Below, in pieces: positions 14,020 to 17,345 of a DNA stretch of 17,345 nt. Source of the stretch: JACQFK01 sp035644495 (GTDB taxonomy: Bacteria > Planctomycetota > MHYJ01 > JACPRB01); assembly GCA_035644495.1 (NCBI GenBank), contig DASQOM010000243.1, forward strand, positions 1-17,345. Direction: 5' to 3'. A program made the translations under genes and the position numbers. The notes under the pieces are model-generated. The model was given only the letters and a program-made list of their open reading frames with translations. It was not told the origin of the DNA and ran no database searches. The stretch's first letter is position 1, and every line of letters begins with the position of its first letter.

Positions 14020-15144
14020 ATGAAGACGCAAGCTCTGCTTCCGCTGGTCCTGGCCTTTGCCGCCTGCTCGTCGCCGTCGACCGGCAACCCACCCCCCGCG
14101 GGCGGCGAGATCGAGGTTTCCGCCGAGATCGAGAACCAGACCCTCGCCCCTCGCGAGGGCGACCTGGTCGCGATCACCTTCCGCGTCAGCAACAACACCG
14201 CCAAGACGGTGATCCTCCGCGACTTGACCCAGCCCATCGACCTGATGCTCAGCGGCTCCTCGGGCGCCGTCGCGAGCTGGCAGTACGCCCAATCCGGTCT
14301 GCTGACCTACCTGCCCGATCGCGAGGAATGGGTCTACGACAAGAGCAAGCGCGCCGATGCGCGCCGGCCCGTCTTCAACTCCGGCCTGCTCGTCCCCAGG
14401 GAATCCCTGGTGCTCCGCGCCCGCCTCCGCCTCCTCGAGATGCCCATGGACTTCCAGTTCACCTACTTCGAGCTTACCCAGGACGAAATCCGCCGGAAGG
14501 TCTACTTCGAGAAGCGCGAGGAGAAGCTCCTGCGCTACCGGCTGCTGATCGGCCGCGACCTGGAGGACGCCCTGACGCCGTCGGTCCGCACCGAGGTCGG
14601 CGGCCACCGCTTCGTCGTCTTCCCGCACGCGGAGCCGATCGCCTCCAACGCCCTGCTGAAGACCTTCCGCTTCCAGATGCCGCTCAAACAGCGCCGCTTC
14701 ACCCTCGACCAGGCCGCGGCGCTCGCGGGCGTCCCCAAGCCGCGCATCGGCGACTATACGTACTCCAACGTGTTCGACGGCTGGGTGATCTCGAGGAAGC
14801 CGGGCTACGTCCTCGTCACGCCGGCCGGCGTCGCCGAACTCCCGGAGCTGAAGAATGTCGAACGGACCTTCTTCCTCCTCGACACGGCCGGCAACGGGAA
14901 GGTCGAGATCGAACTGCGGTCCCATTCCGCCGCGACCGCGCTCAGCGAACTCCGTTATCCGCTGGTCAAGCAGGAGAAGGACGTCCCGTTGACGAAGGAC
15001 GTGAAGGAGAAGAAGATCTTCTACTACCTCTTCCTGACCGCCGACCAGATGCCGAAGCTCTTCGGCGACCTGAAGACCCTGAAGCTCGTCGTGGATGTGG
15101 AGTACGGCGAGGGCGGCGGGCGCCTCCAAGTCCTCAACCGCTGA
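14020..15144 (+). CDS. Predicted lipoprotein of unknown function
   Basis: 374 aa. The N-terminus MKTQALLPLVLAFAACSS is a signal peptide with lipobox FAAC. Cys16 would be lipidated after signal peptidase II cleavage, placing the protein on the outer face of the inner membrane or in the outer membrane. A Pro/Gly-rich tether (~17-29) precedes the mature domain. Residues ~30-165 look like a beta-sandwich (EIENQTLAPREGDLVAITFR, a conserved-looking NNTAKTVILRDL), possibly an Ig-like or BsuPI-like fold. The rest mixes strands with a charged segment near 330-345. No catalytic motif is recognised. AAAGGG at 14012-14017 is a weak, very close ribosome site. It is probably co-transcribed with panD, although no functional link is evident. 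It ends at the repeat element that separates it from the convergent operon. Confidence 0.8.
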   Translation: MKTQALLPLVLAFAACSSPSTGNPPPAGGEIEVSAEIENQTLAPREGDLVAITFRVSNNTAKTVILRDLTQPIDLMLSGSSGAVASWQYAQSGLLTYLPDREEWVYDKSKRADARRPVFNSGLLVPRESLVLRARLRLLEMPMDFQFTYFELTQDEIRRKVYFEKREEKLLRYRLLIGRDLEDALTPSVRTEVGGHRFVVFPHAEPIASNALLKTFRFQMPLKQRRFTLDQAAALAGVPKPRIGDYTYSNVFDGWVISRKPGYVLVTPAGVAELPELKNVERTFFLLDTAGNGKVEIELRSHSAATALSELRYPLVKQEKDVPLTKDVKEKKIFYYLFLTADQMPKLFGDLKTLKLVVDVEYGEGGGRLQVLNR

Positions 15145-15155
15145 GGCAGCAACCC

Positions 15156-15219
15156 CAGAAACACCGGAGACACAAAAAGAGCTTCCGCTTTGGGTCCCTG
15201 GTGTCCTTGTGTTTTCTTA
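15156..15219. repeat. Inverted short-unit repeat between convergent genes, probable bidirectional terminator
   Basis: The left arm AAACACCGGAGACACAAAAAG (15159-15179, split as AAACACCGGAG and ACACAAAAAG) is matched by a right arm (15188-15219) reading on the opposite strand AAAACACAAGG, ACACCAGGG, ACCCAAAG. The unit is a degenerate 9-10-mer around ACAC-GG. Pairing is imperfect and possible in more than one register. It fills almost the whole gap between the lipoprotein stop (15144) and the deacetylase stop (15217), and has A-rich and T-rich ends on both strands, as expected for a two-way terminator. Similar ACAC/GTGT palindromic intergenic repeats are familiar from many environmental bacterial genomes. 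Confidence 0.6.
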
Positions 15220-15900
15220 AATACTCACGCCGGGAAGCGTGACGACGTCGTCCACCTGCATCACCTCGCGCTGGGTGTACCCCTCGCCGTAGGGGGTGCC
15301 GATCATCATCCCGTAGGTGCGCGCGCGCGCCCGGAGCCATTCGACCATCTTGTCCTTATCCGGGAACTGCGTCTTGTAAGCCATCACCGCGGCGATCTTC
15401 TTGTCCATCTGCGCGGTGATGTCGACGACGAACGACGGGCGCCGCTCGTCGAACTGCGGCATGTGGCACCAGAGGATCTTGGTTGGACGGTGCTTCTTCC
15501 CCTTGCCGAACTTCTCGAGGCCCGCGAAAAAGCAGGCGTCGAAAACGAGCTGCGGAGTGATGCGGTGGTCCGGGTGGCGCTGCTCGAGGCCGGGGAGGAC
15601 GACGACTTTGGGGCGCTGCTCCCTCAGGACCTCGACCACCCGGCTCTGGTATTCGCGGGTGTTGAAGACGCCGGAGTCGGGCAGTTCGCAGTTGATACGG
15701 GCGGCGAGGCCCATCGCTTTCGTCGCCTCCTCGCATTCGGCCTGGCGCTCCGGGGCCGATCCGAGGGTGCCCATTTCGCCCTGGGTGAGGTCGCAGGCGC
15801 CGACCTTGTACCCCTTCTCGGCCATGCGGATGAGGAGGCCGCCGCAGGTGATTTCGTTGTCGTCGCGGTGGGCCGCGAAGGCGAGAACGTCGAGGGCCAT
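15217..15900 (-). CDS. bshB1: BshB1-like PIG-L family deacetylase
   Basis: 227 aa, typical for BshB1. The family removes acetyl from N-acetylglucosaminyl-malate (GlcNAc-Mal) to give GlcN-Mal in bacillithiol synthesis. Visible features are the LDVLAFAAHRDDNEITCGG opening with zinc ligands His11 and Asp14 and catalytic Asp13, the second zinc motif RHPDH (His109, His112), the DLTQGEMGTLG loop, and the C-terminal RARTYGMMIGTPYGEGY that is characteristic of BshB1 rather than MshB. The usual AHPDD has Arg in place of Pro12, which is unusual. bshA and bshC are not in the window, so a role in another amide hydrolysis cannot be excluded. ATG 15900 lies 8 bp after the tatA stop and probably shares its mRNA. 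The last TAA is inside the convergent repeat. Confidence 0.85.
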   Translation of the reverse strand: MALDVLAFAAHRDDNEITCGGLLIRMAEKGYKVGACDLTQGEMGTLGSAPERQAECEEATKAMGLAARINCELPDSGVFNTREYQSRVVEVLREQRPKVVVLPGLEQRHPDHRITPQLVFDACFFAGLEKFGKGKKHRPTKILWCHMPQFDERRPSFVVDITAQMDKKIAAVMAYKTQFPDKDKMVEWLRARARTYGMMIGTPYGEGYTQREVMQVDDVVTLPGVSI

Positions 15901-15908
15901 GCGGGGGT

Positions 15909-16154
15909 TTACTTCTTCTCGGGCTCGACGGGTTTGGCGGCCTCGGCCGGCTTCGGCGGCTCCGCGGGCTTGGCGGCGGCGGCCTGGTCGGCCGCTTCGC
16001 CCTCCTTGAGGCCCTTCTTGAACTCGTTGATGCCGGAACCCACGCCGCGCATGAGCTGCGGGATCTTCGAGGAGCCGAACAGGAGGACGATCACGCCCAC
16101 GATGATGATGAGTTCCATCGGGCTGAGGCCGCCCAAGGCAAGCATGTTGATCAT
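15909..16154 (-). CDS. tatA: Sec-independent (Tat) translocase component TatA
   Basis: 81 aa. TatA multimers form the passage for folded twin-arginine proteins across the inner membrane, working with TatC. The order is standard: a short N-terminus, one TM helix (residues ~13-27, MELIIIVGVIVLLFG), the Phe26-Gly27 hinge, an amphipathic helix (SSKIPQLMRGVGSGINEFKKG, residues 28-48, given as SSKIPQLMRG and VGSGINEFKKG) and a charged, disordered tail rich in Ala/Pro/Lys/Glu (54-81). The Gln/Glu-poor N-terminus and short length favour TatA over TatB. Its ATG (16154) follows the TGA of the STAS gene after one base, so the two are translationally coupled. A second ATG (16145) could also serve. tatC is not in the window. 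Confidence 0.93.
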   Translation of the reverse strand: MINMLALGGLSPMELIIIVGVIVLLFGSSKIPQLMRGVGSGINEFKKGLKEGEAADQAAAAKPAEPPKPAEAAKPVEPEKK

Positions 16155-16155
16155 G

Positions 16156-17202
16156 TCACTTGGCCTTCTTCGATACCGTCACCACGTTGCCGCCCTTCGG
16201 ATGGTGCCGGAGCTCGAACCGGTCCATGACTCGACGGACGGAGGAAAACACGTCTCCCTTGTCGGAGTTCAGCGATGCGCCGTAATCGGCGAACCGCATC
16301 TCGAGCTCGTAGTCCACCGACGTCAGGAGCACGTGGTACACGTTGTTGTCGTTGCCGCCGTACGCATGGCGGCGGATCGCCTCGACCGTATCTTTAACGG
16401 CGGATTGCATCTCGGAGATTCCCGAAGCCGAGAATCCGCTCTTCGCCGAGAACCGCTTCACGAACTCCAGCAGGCCCTCGGTGCACTCCGGGTTGAAGCT
16501 CAGGCTCAGCTGCACCGGCAGCGACTTCTGGCGCGGGAGGAAGCTGACCCTGCCCCCGCCCACGTAGTTGAACGCCGTCAGGCAGCGCGGACACTTGTAG
16601 GTGCCGACGTCTTTCACGGCCAGCAGCGCGTGGCAGGACTGGCATTCGACGTGCAGCGTCTCCGCGCCCGTCGACGGGCCATGCGAGGCCGGCGCCATCG
16701 GCGCCGCGGTGATCGCGGGAGGAGGAGGCGGCGGCGGGGCCACGGCCGCGGGGGCCATATGGCGGCCCGTTCCCGGGCTCTGCTGCGCTGCGACAGGACT
16801 CTTCAGGACGACCGTCTGGTCGTTCGGGCTCGCCGCCCCCGAATCCGCGTTCTGCAGGTGCTTCAGGGCGTCGTCGCGCGTGTTGAAGATCCGGAAGAAG
16901 GCGTTCAGGCCCAGCATGTCGAAGACGACCTTGACCTTGGGCTGCACCTTCACCAGGGAGATGCCGCCCTTGTCGGGCGTCACGGAGTCCGAAAGATTGA
17001 TCAGGTATCCCAGGCCCGTGGAGTTGACGTACTTGACGTTCTCCATGTCCATGATGAAGCGCTCGACGCCGCGCTCCTTCACGGAATTGAGGTGCGTCTG
17101 GAAGGTGATGACGGTTTTCGCGTCGATGGACCCGTTCAGGATCACCAGCGCGGTCCCCGACAGCCCTTTCACTTCCTGAACCTGGATGGTCAGATCAGGC
17201 AC
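16156..17202 (-). CDS. STAS / zinc-ribbon / RsbW-like ATPase-fold fusion protein
   Basis: 348 aa from GTG 17202, with GGAG 6 nt upstream on this strand. Residues ~1-118 form a STAS domain of the anti-sigma-antagonist type. YVNSTGLGYL holds the probable phospho-acceptor Ser61, with Thr62 next to it. A Pro/Ala-rich linker (~135-182, with seven consecutive Pro) leads to a zinc ribbon: Cys187-x2-Cys190 and Cys204-x2-Cys207. Residues ~226-348 resemble an RsbW/SpoIIAB-type HATPase_c_2 domain, best seen in AVKDTVEAIRRHAYGG (268-283) and MDRFELRHHPKGGNVVTV (326-343). The N-box Asn is replaced by Ala275, its Glu by Asp271, and the DxGxG box reads DYGAS (306-310). Kinase activity is therefore doubtful; it may bind a partner instead. 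Normally STAS and kinase are separate, opposed proteins. It leads the operon with tatA and the deacetylase. Confidence 0.82.
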   Translation of the reverse strand: MPDLTIQVQEVKGLSGTALVILNGSIDAKTVITFQTHLNSVKERGVERFIMDMENVKYVNSTGLGYLINLSDSVTPDKGGISLVKVQPKVKVVFDMLGLNAFFRIFNTRDDALKHLQNADSGAASPNDQTVVLKSPVAAQQSPGTGRHMAPAAVAPPPPPPPAITAAPMAPASHGPSTGAETLHVECQSCHALLAVKDVGTYKCPRCLTAFNYVGGGRVSFLPRQKSLPVQLSLSFNPECTEGLLEFVKRFSAKSGFSASGISEMQSAVKDTVEAIRRHAYGGNDNNVYHVLLTSVDYELEMRFADYGASLNSDKGDVFSSVRRVMDRFELRHHPKGGNVVTVSKKAK

Positions 17203-17239
17203 CGGGATCTCCGAAAAAATGGGTCGCCGTCAACGGTCC

Positions 17240-17268
17240 ATGATACTCCGGCCCGCAGGGGGAGTCAA
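17240..17268 (-). promoter_or_regulatory. Near-consensus promoter of the STAS-tatA-bshB1 operon
   Basis: On the minus strand: TTGACT (17268-17263; 5 of 6), exactly 17 bp, TATCAT (17245-17240; 5 of 6). The predicted start near 17233 gives a leader of about 30 nt containing the GGAG ribosome site. It is the strongest promoter match in the window. Confidence 0.75.
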
Positions 17269-17279
17269 GGCATGGGCCC

Positions 17280-17310
17280 GGGGAGGGTCAACGGGACGTT
17301 GAACCTCCCC
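17280..17310. repeat. 14-bp inverted repeat just upstream of the STAS operon promoter
   Basis: GGGGAGGGTCAACG (17280-17293), a GGA loop, then CGTTGAACCTCCCC (17297-17310): 13 of 14 positions pair. It ends 12 bp upstream of the -35. It could be an operator for the operon or the terminator stem of a gene beyond the window edge. No T-run follows on either strand. Confidence 0.65.
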
Positions 17311-17345
17311 CCTACTACATCGGTCATCGGGGTCCGATCCTTTGA

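Noticed and set aside
13921..15129. 402-residue minus-strand open frame over the lipoprotein gene
   Set aside because: No motifs. The sense strand has a lipobox signal peptide and normal composition.
1..17345. tRNA, rRNA, CRISPR arrays, insertion sequences, integrases or phage genes
   Set aside because: No direct-repeat arrays with spacers, transposase motifs or cloverleaf-like sequences were seen on either strand.

Overview
The window is GC-rich and densely coding. It contains the 3' part of one gene, thirteen complete protein genes, one frameshifted gene and several well-defined regulatory sites. The best guess for the source is a Planctomycetota-like bacterium (PVC superphylum or an allied candidate phylum). 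Four short pseudopilins carry degenerate forms of the DUF1559 / H-X9-DG pseudopilin pattern, which is expanded in that part of the tree. The aerotolerance-type VWA membrane protein and the STAS/zinc-ribbon/kinase-like fusion also fit. Taxonomy is an inference; no rRNA or other marker gene is present.

Layout. Positions 1-6487, + strand: 5'-truncated citrate synthase; a rhomboid protease with a long C-terminal extension; a double-VWA membrane protein started by TTG; a small membrane-anchored TPR-like protein; and a phosphomannomutase/phosphoglucomutase with its own promoter. Positions 6488-6786: a 299-bp non-coding stretch holding an inverted heptad-repeat element, a promoter and a structured leader. 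Positions 6787-13591, + strand: pseudopilin 1 with a strong intrinsic terminator, two tandem YfhO-family membrane proteins translationally coupled by a GTGA overlap, then pseudopilins 2 and 3 and a fourth copy broken by a frameshift near 13187-13202. Positions 13649-15144, + strand: panD (aspartate 1-decarboxylase) and a lipoprotein of unknown function. Positions 15217-17202, - strand: a convergent three-gene operon read from 17202 downward, namely a STAS / zinc ribbon / RsbW-like fusion, tatA, and a BshB1-like PIG-L deacetylase, behind a near-consensus promoter (TTGACT-N17-TATCAT).

How the genes may work together. The YfhO pair is enclosed by a paralogous family of minimal pseudopilins. YfhO proteins are GT-C-type membrane glycosyltransferases, and the upstream mutase can supply hexose-1-phosphate. 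An envelope or secretion apparatus with a linked glycosylation step is therefore a reasonable hypothesis, but unproven. The minus-strand operon combines a probable partner-switching regulator with Tat export and a thiol-biosynthesis-type deacetylase.

Expression signals. Several genes (panD, pseudopilin 2, YfhO 1, the mutase, the TPR-like gene) lack a Shine-Dalgarno site and instead have a -10 hexamer ending 7-15 nt before the start codon. In two cases TATAAT contains the stop codon of the preceding gene. This points to leaderless or near-leaderless mRNAs. Other genes (pseudopilins 1, 3 and 4, YfhO 2, the STAS fusion) have clear Shine-Dalgarno sites.
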